Shown here: positions 52,609 through 61,241 of the stretch, piece after piece
Layout: each line of letters starts with the position of its first letter
How positions within the stretch are numbered: position 1 is the stretch's first letter
Assembly (NCBI RefSeq): GCF_051200825.1
Contig: NZ_CP195158.1
Coordinates: forward strand, 3,658,001 to 3,722,000
From: Formosa sp030427735
Lineage (GTDB): Bacteria > Bacteroidota > Bacteroidia > Flavobacteriales > Flavobacteriaceae
Direction: 5' to 3'
DNA length: 64,000 nucleotides
Notes under the pieces: generated by a model
Databases searched by the model: none
Seen by the model: the letters and a program-made list of their open reading frames with translations, nothing else
Told to the model about the DNA's origin: nothing
Translations under genes and position numbers: made by a program

Positions 52609-54285
52609 ATGAAAAACACTCCTATTTTAGATATTAAAAACCTAAGTATTGCCTTTAATGGCAACGAGGTTATTCATACAATCTCGTATCATGTTAACCC
52701 GAATGAAATTTTGGGCATTGTTGGCGAATCGGGTTCTGGCAAGTCGGTGTCCTCTTTAGCTGTTTTAGGTTTATTGCCTAAAAAGAACACGACTATTTCG
52801 GGACATATTTATTATCAAGATCAAAACTTAATTGGGCTTACAAACAAAAACTTTCAAAGTATACGTGGTCGTAAAATCGCTATGATTTTTCAGGAGCCCA
52901 TGAGTTCTTTAAATCCATCCATGAGCTGCGGGAAGCAAGTTGAAGAAATTCTTTTTCAGCATACAACACTATCCAAAAAAGCTGTTAAACAAAAGGTCAT
53001 CAATTTATTTGAACAAGTAAAACTACCTCAACCCGAACGCGTATTTGCATCGTATCCGCATGAAATTTCTGGCGGACAAAAACAGCGCGTTATGATTGCC
53101 ATGGCCATAGCCTGTGAACCCGATATTTTAATTGCAGACGAACCCACAACTGCTCTGGATGTTACCGTACAAAAAGACATTATAGACTTGTTAAAAGAGC
53201 TTCAGGCTAAAACTAAAATGAGTATTATTTTTATCACTCACGATTTAGCATTAATCTCCGAAATTGCCCACAGAGTTCTTGTAATGTACAAAGGCAATAT
53301 TGTAGAACAAGGCACCGTAAACAGTGTATTTAACAATCCTAAACATAATTATACCAAAGCACTTTTAAATTCCAGACCGGCCTTAGATGTGCGTTTAAAA
53401 ACTTTGCCAACCATTAATGATTATTTAAATAACACATTTACACCACAAATAATAACTCCCGAAGAACGCCAAAAGGCGCACGAACAATTATACAGCAAAC
53501 CGCCATTATTAGAAATTATAAACTTAGAAAAGGAATACCTTTCAACATCGCAATGGTTTGGAAAACCTAAACACTATAAAGCTGTTAACGATGTTAGCTT
53601 TAAAATTTATGAAGGCGAAACTTTAGGTTTGGTTGGCGAATCTGGTTGCGGTAAATCGACTTTAGGTAATGCTATTCTCCAGCTAGATAAAGCCACTTCT
53701 GGCTCCATTCTATATCAGGGGAAAGATATAACCAAGTTATCGTCTAAAGCCATGAGATCCCTTAGAAAAGACATACAGATTATATTTCAGGATCCCTACG
53801 CCTCTTTAAACCCGAGGTTAACGGTTGGACAGGCTATTATGGAACCTATGGTAGTACACAAATTACACAAAAACAACACCGAGCGTCAAGCAAAGGTGAT
53901 AGATATTTTGAATCGTGTAGGACTTTCGGAAGCGCATTTTAACCGTTATCCACACGAATTTTCTGGTGGTCAGCGCCAGCGTATCGGTATTGCCAGAACC
54001 ATTGCTTTACAACCTAAATTAATTGTTTGCGACGAATCGGTATCAGCTTTAGACATTTCGGTCCAGGCGCAGGTTTTAAATTTATTAAACGAGCTAAAAG
54101 CCAACTACGGTTTTACGTATATTTTTATATCTCACGATTTAGCTGTCGTAAAATACATGTCCGATCAATTAATGGTAATGAATAAAGGCGAGATTGTAGA
54201 AAAAAATGATGCGGATGTTGTTTATAACAATCCGCATCAAGATTATACTAAAAAATTAATACAAGCTATTCCCAAAGGGCTATAG
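52609..54285 (+). CDS. Double ATP-binding protein of a peptide-type ABC transporter
   Basis: The 558-residue protein is a fusion of two ABC ATPases of the DppD/DppF (oligopeptide) type. First half: Walker A GESGSGKS near residue 38, signature SGGQKQR, Walker B ILIADEPTTALD. Second half: GESGCGKS, FSGGQRQRIG, LIVCDESVSALD. Each half ends with the oligopeptide C-terminal region (NNPKHNYTKALL and NNPHQDYTKKLI). No permease or binding-protein gene lies near, so the membrane partners are elsewhere. Confidence 0.92.
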   Translation: MKNTPILDIKNLSIAFNGNEVIHTISYHVNPNEILGIVGESGSGKSVSSLAVLGLLPKKNTTISGHIYYQDQNLIGLTNKNFQSIRGRKIAMIFQEPMSSLNPSMSCGKQVEEILFQHTTLSKKAVKQKVINLFEQVKLPQPERVFASYPHEISGGQKQRVMIAMAIACEPDILIADEPTTALDVTVQKDIIDLLKELQAKTKMSIIFITHDLALISEIAHRVLVMYKGNIVEQGTVNSVFNNPKHNYTKALLNSRPALDVRLKTLPTINDYLNNTFTPQIITPEERQKAHEQLYSKPPLLEIINLEKEYLSTSQWFGKPKHYKAVNDVSFKIYEGETLGLVGESGCGKSTLGNAILQLDKATSGSILYQGKDITKLSSKAMRSLRKDIQIIFQDPYASLNPRLTVGQAIMEPMVVHKLHKNNTERQAKVIDILNRVGLSEAHFNRYPHEFSGGQRQRIGIARTIALQPKLIVCDESVSALDISVQAQVLNLLNELKANYGFTYIFISHDLAVVKYMSDQLMVMNKGEIVEKNDADVVYNNPHQDYTKKLIQAIPKGL

Positions 54286-54408
54286 CATAAACACTTTTTT
54301 CACTAAATACATTAAACTTCTAACAAAATTAACAGTATTGTCTAAACTTTGTTGCCATTTGCTTTCTACAAATGCAGGTTCTTCTGGTAGGTTCGAGGTT
54401 ACATTCAT
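54280..54408 (-). CDS. Possible small protein, 42 aa
   Basis: A frame from ATG at 54408 to TAG at 54280, convergent with the ABC gene and overlapping its last bases. The product starts MNVTSNLPEEPAFVESKWQQ and ends with an amphipathic helix (SLDNTVNFVRSLMYLVKKVF). Its composition is protein-like, but no promoter or family supports it. Confidence 0.4.
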   Translation of the reverse strand: MNVTSNLPEEPAFVESKWQQSLDNTVNFVRSLMYLVKKVFML

Positions 54409-54678
54409 AAGCGGTTAGTTTTTGGTAGATTTGGGTTAATTATAATATTGGTTTCTTTGGGGATTATAAAGATGGAAAAATATTTCAATTAATAGATGAA
54501 ATGACATAAATAATCGACAAAAAACACAAAATTTTAACATTTACCTCAAATACAACATCCTAACAGACTTCATTTTAGCAATAAATTACAACGGTGAGCA
54601 TGCAAACTAAACCACTATAGACTGGAAGTCCATAGGTTTGAAAACAGACTGAAAGTCCAATTATTTGTGTTTGTTTTA

Positions 54679-54736
54679 GCCACAAATTCGCGAATATTTC
54701 TATAAAATCTATGTCAAATATTCGTGCATTCGTGGC
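54679..54736. repeat. Imperfect 21-bp inverted repeat in a 552-nt gap
   Basis: GCCACAAATTCGCGAATATTT (54679-54699, shown by its first twenty bases as GCCACAAATTCGCGAATATT) and the complement at 54716-54736 match at 18 of 21 positions. Degenerate direct repeats ACTG(G/A)AAGTC lie at 54621, 54648 and 54755, and a small hairpin TGCACT-AAA-AGTGCA at 54767-54781. No gene or promoter was recognised in 54409-54960. Confidence 0.5.
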
Positions 54737-54960
54737 GCAAAAATATTTATAGAAACTGAAAGTCTTGCACTAAAAGTGCATAGTTTCAACTAACGACTGA
54801 GACCAATGAATAATATAAAACACCGTCGCTTTATCCAAAACAAGATGAAATTAGTCTTCCTAAAAAAAATTGAATAACGATTATTTAACCAATAAAAGAA
54901 TCGTGGCCTTCGAAAAAATTCGTTTCTTTATAATTAAAATACTTTCATTTTAAAACAACT

Positions 54961-55668
54961 ATGAATTGGCCCCAAAGCTTTATTAAACCAAAATACCTAT
55001 CGTTAACATATCTTCTAAGTTTATTTTTAACCCTATTCTTCTTGTCCTGTGAAATCAATTACGATGGAGACGAGAGGTTGTTAGTAACCGGTAGAATATT
55101 AAACGAAAATAACTTACCCATCCCCAATCAAGATGTCGAATTCTGGATTTATAAAGGCTCAGGCGCTGGAGGTGATGACGATTTAATAAGCTTGACGGCT
55201 ACCGACAACAACGGCCAGTTTTTAATGCTTATACCTAGCCCAAACAATGAGGACGGTTTCGAATTAAAAATTTCCGACCCCGATACGATTTATCAGCATA
55301 AAATCCTACACAGAATTCTAGACAAAAACTTTACGAACTACGAATACAACATAGGCGATATTGTACTGTACCAACACCACGTTATTACAAATGCCTATAT
55401 AACTTTTAATAAAACCACGGTAAACACTTCTTTAATGGATGTTAAATTTAAAGGGGATGCTGATTATTTAGTTTGGATTAATGAACCAGAAACATATTAT
55501 GGCGATTACGAGCCTACATTAGCGCACGATTATTACAAAAACGTGCCATTAAACTCGACTTTAACTATTACTTACACGATTAGAGACAACAGTACAGAAA
55601 CGCTAAGCACTCACGAAGCCACTGTAACTATAAACAATGAAAACCTTGAATACATTATAAACTATTAG
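54961..55668 (+). CDS. Lipoprotein of unknown function (235 aa)
   Basis: The N-terminus has a long basic start, then a lipoprotein signal (LFLTLFFLSCEINYDGD). A carboxypeptidase-regulatory-like/Ig-type segment follows (LLVTGRILNENNLPIPNQDVEFW, then ATDNNGQFLMLIPSP), and a second beta-rich part. This suggests a surface- or periplasm-anchored binding protein. The next gene, 4 nt on, encodes an outer membrane barrel, so the two may act together. Confidence 0.7.
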   Translation: MNWPQSFIKPKYLSLTYLLSLFLTLFFLSCEINYDGDERLLVTGRILNENNLPIPNQDVEFWIYKGSGAGGDDDLISLTATDNNGQFLMLIPSPNNEDGFELKISDPDTIYQHKILHRILDKNFTNYEYNIGDIVLYQHHVITNAYITFNKTTVNTSLMDVKFKGDADYLVWINEPETYYGDYEPTLAHDYYKNVPLNSTLTITYTIRDNSTETLSTHEATVTINNENLEYIINY

Positions 55669-55672
55669 GGCT

Positions 55673-56284
55673 ATGAGAGTATTGTTTATCATCGTTTTTA
55701 TATGGCCTTTCGTGGCGTTTGCTCAAAAACAATCAGCCGAAAACACCGTGAGGTTCTCAGCTAATTTTTCGACGTATTTAAAATACGATAATAATTTAGG
55801 AACTCATTTTTTGGGTGATGCTACAGAAGCAAAATTCCCAGGTTTTGGGTTTCAATTCGATTTTCTTAAATACCAAAACCTGAAATTTGGGCTCGGTGTA
55901 GAGTTTATGCCCTACGATGTAGTAGACATTACTATGGCAGGAAACATAGATAAAACCGATACAAGAGCCTATTTCGGTAAATTTTTGTACGAAATAAAAC
56001 TAGGTGAATCCTGGCGAATAGCGCCCAACTTAGGCATTGGAAGTTCTATAGTTAGACAAAAAACCAGTACAACAAATCTTGATAGCTTTAAAGGCATTAA
56101 ATATTATGCCGGAACAAATATAACTTACAAACTAACCGAAGTTATTGGTCTATTTTTGGGTGTAAATTATGCCTTTGCCAAGTACAACGTAAACACTGCT
56201 GAAGCATTCGAATCTTACTTTAGAAACTCAACCCAAATGCAAATCCTCTTTGGATTGAGTTTTACTGTACCCAACAAAAAATAA
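55673..56284 (+). CDS. Small outer membrane beta-barrel protein
   Basis: The 203-residue product has a signal peptide (ends FVAFAQ) and eight or so amphipathic strands, for example FGFQFDFLKYQNLKFGLGVEFM in parts and LFLGVNYAFAKYNV, ending MQILFGLSFTVPNKK. This fits the OmpA/OmpW-size 8-strand barrels that are common in Bacteroidota. It is paired with the lipoprotein gene upstream and convergent with the CoA-transferase operon, 14 nt away. Confidence 0.75.
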   Translation: MRVLFIIVFIWPFVAFAQKQSAENTVRFSANFSTYLKYDNNLGTHFLGDATEAKFPGFGFQFDFLKYQNLKFGLGVEFMPYDVVDITMAGNIDKTDTRAYFGKFLYEIKLGESWRIAPNLGIGSSIVRQKTSTTNLDSFKGIKYYAGTNITYKLTEVIGLFLGVNYAFAKYNVNTAEAFESYFRNSTQMQILFGLSFTVPNKK

Positions 56285-56298
56285 TACCCAAAGTCGTT

Positions 56299-56952
56299 TT
56301 ACAATACCATTTCGGGAATATCTCCCTCTACAAGTAGTGTGCCTCCTGTAGCTTGTTTAATGGCATCTACACTCACACCAGGAGCGCGTTCCAATAATTT
56401 AAATCCGTCTTTAGTAACTTCTAAAACCGCGAGGTTAGTCACTATTTTTTTTACACAACCAACACCTGTTAATGGCAAAGTACAACGCTTTAACAGCTTC
56501 GATTCTCCTGCTTTATTGGTATGCATCATTGCCACAATAATATTCTCGGCGCTGGCCACCAAATCCATAGCGCCCCCCATACCTTTAACCATTTTACCTG
56601 GAATTTTCCAATTAGCGATATCTCCATTTTCGGCAACTTCCATAGCTCCTAAAATGGTTAAATGCACATGTTTACCTCTAATCATTCCAAAACTTGTAGC
56701 CGAATCGAAAAAACTCGCTCCCGGTAAAGTCGTAATGGTTTGCTTACCCGCATTTATAATATCGGCATCTTCTTCGCCTTCAAAAGGAAATGGCCCCATA
56801 CCTAGTACACCGTTTTCGCTTTGAAATTCTACTTCTATATTTTCAGGCACGTAATTGGCTACTAACGTAGGAATACCAATTCCTAGATTCACATAATAGC
56901 CATCTTTTACTTCTTTTGCTATACGCTTTGCAATCCCTATTTTGTCTAACAT
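56299..56952 (-). CDS. 3-oxoacid CoA-transferase subunit B
   Basis: A 217-residue subunit with the catalytic glutamate E46 in QSENGVLGMGPFP and the GIGIPTLVANYV start typical of ScoB/AtoA. With subunit A it moves CoA from succinyl-CoA to acetoacetate or a similar acid. Subunit A is encoded at 57425-58123, but the two genes are separated by a four-helix-bundle gene, an unusual interruption of a normally adjacent pair. Confidence 0.93.
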   Translation of the reverse strand: MLDKIGIAKRIAKEVKDGYYVNLGIGIPTLVANYVPENIEVEFQSENGVLGMGPFPFEGEEDADIINAGKQTITTLPGASFFDSATSFGMIRGKHVHLTILGAMEVAENGDIANWKIPGKMVKGMGGAMDLVASAENIIVAMMHTNKAGESKLLKRCTLPLTGVGCVKKIVTNLAVLEVTKDGFKLLERAPGVSVDAIKQATGGTLLVEGDIPEMVL

Positions 56953-56976
56953 TTCTTATAATTTGAAAATGATTTA

Positions 56977-56992
56977 ATTTGAAAATTTGAAA
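56977..56992. repeat. Left inverted repeat flanking the four-helix-bundle gene
   Basis: ATTTGAAAATTTGAAA is repeated as its exact complement at 57391-57406 on the other side of the gene. It sits 10 nt from the gene end. Confidence 0.7.
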
Positions 56993-57001
56993 CTTTTAAA
57001 G

Positions 57002-57358
57002 TCATCCAGACTTTTTGCTTGTTGAAATGATTTTTGTTATAATCAAAATAATCTTTTGCAGATCCTCCAACAGCTCATCATTTGGGTTCGGATAGTGCTC
57101 TGACATCCTACACAAGGTCAGCCAATAATCTAATTCGTCTGCTTCTTTAGCAGAAATTTTGAATTTATGAATAAAATCCCGTTTACTCTCTGCATTTTGT
57201 GCTTCTCTAACATTGGCCCCAATTGATGTTCCGCTTCTAAAAATTTGTGAAGCCATCTCATACTTATGAAGCGTTCGTAACGATTCTGAAAAAGTAATAA
57301 CCTTCAATGAAAAATTAAATGTAAGCGTCACAATTAAATTATCCTTATCATTTCTCAT
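57002..57358 (-). CDS. Four-helix-bundle protein (23S rRNA IVP family)
   Basis: The 118-residue protein has the family core FRSGTSIGANVREAQNAESKRDFIHKFKISAKEADELDYWL (quoted in part: SGTSIGANVREAQNA). These proteins were first found encoded within 23S rRNA intervening sequences; free copies are common in Bacteroidota, often next to ATTTGAAAA repeats. Function is not known. It splits the two CoA-transferase subunit genes and is flanked by perfect 16-bp inverted repeats, which suggests insertion. Confidence 0.9.
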   Translation of the reverse strand: MRNDKDNLIVTLTFNFSLKVITFSESLRTLHKYEMASQIFRSGTSIGANVREAQNAESKRDFIHKFKISAKEADELDYWLTLCRMSEHYPNPNDELLEDLQKIILIITKIISTSKKSG

Positions 57359-57390
57359 CTTCCATAATTTAGATCACCCGTGAAACTCAT

Positions 57391-57406
57391 TTTCAAATTT
57401 TCAAAT
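57391..57406. repeat. Right inverted repeat flanking the four-helix-bundle gene
   Basis: TTTCAAATTTTCAAAT, exact complement of the left repeat at 56977-56992; it is 33 nt before the gene's ATG. Confidence 0.7.
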
Positions 57407-57424
57407 CAATAGATTATTCAATTA

Positions 57425-58123
57425 TTAATTTACCCTAACCGTTCGTTGTTCAATGCGCTTTTCATACTTTTCTCCTTGAAAAATCCGCTGCACAAATATC
57501 CCAGGAATATGAATTTGATTGGGATCGAGTTCGCCTGCTGGAACCAACTCTTCGACTTCTGCTACGGTTATTTTAGCCGCTCCGCACATAACCGGATTAA
57601 AATTTCTGGCGGTACCTTTAAAAATAAGATTTCCAGCAGTATCGCCCTTCCAGGCTTTTACAAAGGCAAAATCGGCTTTAAAAGCATGCTCTAACACATA
57701 CATTTTCCCATCGAATTCTCGGGTTTCTTTTCCCTCGGCGACTTCTGTACCAAAACCTGCCGGGGTATAGATTGCTGGAAACCCAGCTTGGGCTGCCCGA
57801 CACCGTTCGGCCAAAGTGCCTTGTGGTATAAGCTCTACATCGAGTTCGCCTTGAAGCATTTGGCGTTCAAACTCATCGTTTTCACCCACATACGACGAAA
57901 TCATTTTTTTTATCTGTTTGTTTTGCAGTAATAAGCCAAGTCCAAAATCGTCTACTCCAGCATTATTAGAAATGCAGGTAAGCCCTTTCACTTTACGTTG
58001 TACTAGTGCCGAAATTGCATTTTCGGGAATGCCACATAAACCAAAACCGCCCAACATTAAAGTCATATTATCGACAACACCGGCAACGGCTTCATTTACA
58101 GACTGCACTGTTTTTGTTATCAT
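57425..58123 (-). CDS. 3-oxoacid CoA-transferase subunit A
   Basis: Start is set at the ATG at 58123 (MITKTVQSVNEAVAGVVDNM), the family start, also required by the -7 box at 58154-58161. The 232-residue subunit has the MLGGFGLCGIPENAI glycine-rich block and the SNNAGVDDFGLGLLL segment of the ScoA/AtoD group. It pairs with the subunit B gene at 56299. Confidence 0.93.
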   Translation of the reverse strand: MITKTVQSVNEAVAGVVDNMTLMLGGFGLCGIPENAISALVQRKVKGLTCISNNAGVDDFGLGLLLQNKQIKKMISSYVGENDEFERQMLQGELDVELIPQGTLAERCRAAQAGFPAIYTPAGFGTEVAEGKETREFDGKMYVLEHAFKADFAFVKAWKGDTAGNLIFKGTARNFNPVMCGAAKITVAEVEELVPAGELDPNQIHIPGIFVQRIFQGEKYEKRIEQRTVRVN

Positions 58124-58153
58124 ATTTTTTTTTGAATTTATCGTATAAAAATA

Positions 58154-58161
58154 CAAAAATA
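58154..58161 (-). promoter_or_regulatory. -7 box of the CoA-transferase operon
   Basis: Minus strand reads TATTTTTG, 30 nt before the ATG at 58123. Confidence 0.5.
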
Positions 58162-58222
58162 TCAAGGACAATTGCAGAATTACAAACAAAGAGAACGTCA
58201 AATTACACATTTGTTAAAAAAC

Positions 58223-58362
58223 AAAAAAGACCACCTAGAAAGTTTAACAATACGTCATTCTATGCTTGACACAGAATCTCATCATATTGAAATTCAATAA
58301 TTATGAGAATCTGAAATAAATTCAGATTGACGAAAGTTATAACTTTTTAGACAGTCTCTTTA
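58223..58362. repeat. Interspersed palindromic repeat, copy 4
   Basis: Outer arms 58225-58244 and 58341-58360 pair at 15 of 20 positions; hairpin AATCTGAA/TTCAGATT is intact, and the first hairpin is weakened by one change (ATTCTATG). It lies behind PBP1A, in the opposite orientation to that gene; on the minus strand the arm is followed by TTTTTT, so it may end the PBP1A transcript. Confidence 0.8.
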
Positions 58363-58414
58363 ATTATATCAACTACGCGTTAATCGCTATTATAGCTTTT
58401 ACAAGAATTAACGA

Positions 58415-60739
58415 TTAAAAATCCAAATCGTCTGGAACATCCTGTATTGGCGTTTCTTCGTCTGCTTGCGCTTCGGTATCTTCACCGGAGCAATCTACAC
58501 GTATGGTAAGTTCTTCTGGAGCTATAAATTCTTCTTTAGAAATGTTTAAATCTTTATCGGCATAACAGCTTTTCATATACACGCCCCAAATGGGTAATGC
58601 CATAGCTGCTCCCTGACCGTAGGTTATGGTTTTAAAATGCGCTGCACGGTCTTCGGCACCTACCCATACGCCAGTTACTAAATTAGGTACCATACCCATA
58701 AACCAGCCGTCACTTTGGTTTTGCGTGGTTCCAGTTTTTCCAGCTATAGGATTTTTAAATTCGTAAGGATATCCAGTAATGATTTCGCGATAATCTGGAC
58801 GCCATTTTTCGTAGCCTTGCGTGCGTAAACGAGTTCCAGAACCACCTTCGGTAACACCTTCTAACAACTTAACGGTTACATAAGCTACTTCTTCGCTTAA
58901 TACATCTTTAGTATCTGGTGTAAACTGGTATAAAATAGTATTGTTTTTATCTTCTATACTTGTAACCATAACCGGCTCGGTATACACACCTTTATTAGCA
59001 AAAGTGGCATAAGCAGCAACCATTTCGAACACACTTAAATCTACCGTTCCTAACCCAATAGAAGGCACTTCAGGAATCTCGGTACTTACCCCCAATTTGT
59101 GTGCCATTTCTATAACGTGTGCCGGCCCTACTTTATCCATTAAATTAGCGGTAATGGTATTTACAGAATTTGCTAATCCGTTTTTAAGTGTTCTGGTGCC
59201 TCCGTATTGCAAATTAGAGTTTTCGGGACACCAATCTTCTATATTACCCCATTTGCCTTTTTCGATACAATACGGAATATCTGGTAATTCATCGCATGGC
59301 GATAAGTGTAATTGGTCTATTGCTGTTGCATATACAAAAGGTTTGAATGTAGATCCAACCTGACGTTTTCCTTGCTTTACGTGGTCGTACTGAAAGTGCT
59401 TATAATTCATACCCCCTACCCATGCTTTTACATGACCTGTTTCGGGATCCATAGACATCATGCCCGGATGCAAAAACTTTTTGTAATAACGCATGGAATC
59501 CATTGGTTTCATGATGGTATCAATCTCACCTTTCCACGAAAAAATCGTCATTTCTGTTGGCGTATTAAACGATGCAATAATCTCTTCGTTAGATTTTTTT
59601 AAATCGTACTTCATTTTTCTCCAACGCTCCGATTGTCTCATCGAACGTTTCATGAGTGCATCAATTTCCGCTTCGTCCAAACCTAAAAATGGTGCTGTAG
59701 GGTTACGGTCTGGCGTATTTTGATGGTCGAATTCAGCTTGTAACCTCTTCATATGTTGTTGCACGGCATCTTCGGCATATTGCTGCATTCTGGAATCTAT
59801 AGTGGTGTACACTTTTAGTCCGTCGCTATACAGTTTGTATTTTGTGCCGTCTGCTTTTGGATTTTTCTCTATCCAATCTTTCATGAATTTTTTAAGATAC
59901 TCTCTAAAATAAGTAGCAATACCTTCGCGATGCGATTCTGGGGTGTAGTTTAAGCTTAAATCTAATTGTTGTACAGAATCTTTGGTACGTTCTGTAATGT
60001 AACCATATTTTTGCATTTGTGCCAACACCACATTTCTTCGGTTTTGCACGCCTTCCGGATTACGTCTTGGGTTGTATAACGACGAGTTTTTAAACATTCC
60101 CACCAACATCGCCGACTCTTTAAGATCTAGATCTTTTGGTTGTTTACCAAAATAAATACTCGCGGCACTTTTTATACCATCGGCATTGTTACCAAAATCG
60201 TAAATATTGAAATATTGGGTTATAATTTCTTCTTTTGTATACTGACGCTCCAATCGAATGGCAATAATCCACTCTTTAACTTTTTGGAACATACGTTCCA
60301 CAATATTTTTAGACCCTTCGCCATGAAATAACTGCTTAGCCAATTGCTGAGAAATGGTACTGGCACCACCACCAGCCCCAAGCTTTACAATGGCGCGCAA
60401 CGTACCACGGCCATCGATACCTGAATGCTGATGAAAACGCGCATCTTCGGTAGCAATTAAAGCATCTACAAGATGCTGTGGCAGATCTTCGTAATCTACA
60501 GGTGTTCGGTTATCGTTAAAATAAAACTTTCCAAGGGTTTTTCCATCGGAAGAAATAATTTCTGTGGCCAGATTGGTTTTTGGATTCTCTAAAATGGTAT
60601 GATCTGGTAAATCTCCAAAAAGCGAAGCCGATAAAAACAGCAACACTACAGCTAGAATGCCAAGTAGAAAAAGCCCCCAAAACCAACGGAGGTAAGACGC
60701 ATAACTTGACGTTTTTACAGGTTCTTTCTTTTTTGCCAT
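58415..60739 (-). CDS. Penicillin-binding protein 1A (class A, bifunctional)
   Basis: The 774-residue protein has a membrane anchor near residues 15-35, a glycosyltransferase domain (EDARFHQHSGIDGRG, STISQQLAKQL) and a transpeptidase domain with SxxK in GSTFKPFVY, SVN and KTGT in GKTGTTQNQSDGWFMG. It polymerises and cross-links peptidoglycan at the cytoplasmic membrane. It follows gldH with a single base between, the usual flavobacterial order ricT-gldH-PBP. An acidic tail (about 30 residues) ends the protein. Confidence 0.95.
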   Translation of the reverse strand: MAKKKEPVKTSSYASYLRWFWGLFLLGILAVVLLFLSASLFGDLPDHTILENPKTNLATEIISSDGKTLGKFYFNDNRTPVDYEDLPQHLVDALIATEDARFHQHSGIDGRGTLRAIVKLGAGGGASTISQQLAKQLFHGEGSKNIVERMFQKVKEWIIAIRLERQYTKEEIITQYFNIYDFGNNADGIKSAASIYFGKQPKDLDLKESAMLVGMFKNSSLYNPRRNPEGVQNRRNVVLAQMQKYGYITERTKDSVQQLDLSLNYTPESHREGIATYFREYLKKFMKDWIEKNPKADGTKYKLYSDGLKVYTTIDSRMQQYAEDAVQQHMKRLQAEFDHQNTPDRNPTAPFLGLDEAEIDALMKRSMRQSERWRKMKYDLKKSNEEIIASFNTPTEMTIFSWKGEIDTIMKPMDSMRYYKKFLHPGMMSMDPETGHVKAWVGGMNYKHFQYDHVKQGKRQVGSTFKPFVYATAIDQLHLSPCDELPDIPYCIEKGKWGNIEDWCPENSNLQYGGTRTLKNGLANSVNTITANLMDKVGPAHVIEMAHKLGVSTEIPEVPSIGLGTVDLSVFEMVAAYATFANKGVYTEPVMVTSIEDKNNTILYQFTPDTKDVLSEEVAYVTVKLLEGVTEGGSGTRLRTQGYEKWRPDYREIITGYPYEFKNPIAGKTGTTQNQSDGWFMGMVPNLVTGVWVGAEDRAAHFKTITYGQGAAMALPIWGVYMKSCYADKDLNISKEEFIAPEELTIRVDCSGEDTEAQADEETPIQDVPDDLDF

Positions 60740-60740
60740 A

Positions 60741-61241
60741 TTATTTATTAATCGTTGATGGTTTTTCTATTCTGAAGCCAACATCTGTTATGCCTTCTAG
60801 ATTTACAACGCCATTTACTTTACCGTTTTCGCGCATGGCTTGTTGTATTTTAATAGTATAATCGCCATTTTCGTTAAACACAACATCTTCTTTATACCAT
60901 AATTTATTTTCTTTTAAATCGTTAAACCCTTCGCCTAAAAATTCACCATTAGGTTTAGCCATGCGGTACTCTAAAGTATCGGTTACTGTTTTACCATGCG
61001 GAAAGTCCATTTGTACAATTAAAAACAGGTTACTGTATTTGTACTGGTTGGTATTTCTAAGGTTTACAAACAAATTGTAAGGGTTAATGGTGTCTGGCGG
61101 AGTAATAGCAAACTGTACAATAGAATCTTTATGCCAAGCCTCTTGTGGTACCGATTTATACACATCGTAAACCTGATTGTTATCGCAAGACATAACGCTT
61201 AACAGCATTAAAACCATCAAAAACAGACTATTTCTTTGCAT
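60741..61241 (-). CDS. gldH: Gliding motility lipoprotein GldH
   Basis: The ATG at 61241 gives MQRNSLFLMVLMLLSVMSCDNN, a lipoprotein signal with lipobox VMSC; in-frame ATGs at 61247 and 61253 are alternatives. The 166-residue mature-type sequence (VYDVYKSVPQEAWHKDSIVQF, PPDTINPYNLFVNLRNTNQY, GEGFNDLKENKLWYKED) is that of GldH, an essential gliding/T9SS lipoprotein of Bacteroidota. Its start overlaps the end of the RicT-like gene by about 14 nt. Confidence 0.9.
   Translation of the reverse strand: MQRNSLFLMVLMLLSVMSCDNNQVYDVYKSVPQEAWHKDSIVQFAITPPDTINPYNLFVNLRNTNQYKYSNLFLIVQMDFPHGKTVTDTLEYRMAKPNGEFLGEGFNDLKENKLWYKEDVVFNENGDYTIKIQQAMRENGKVNGVVNLEGITDVGFRIEKPSTINK

Noticed and set aside
57446..57770. 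Plus-strand frames opposite the CoA-transferase subunit A gene
   Set aside because: Ser/Pro-rich shadows of a well-conserved minus-strand gene.
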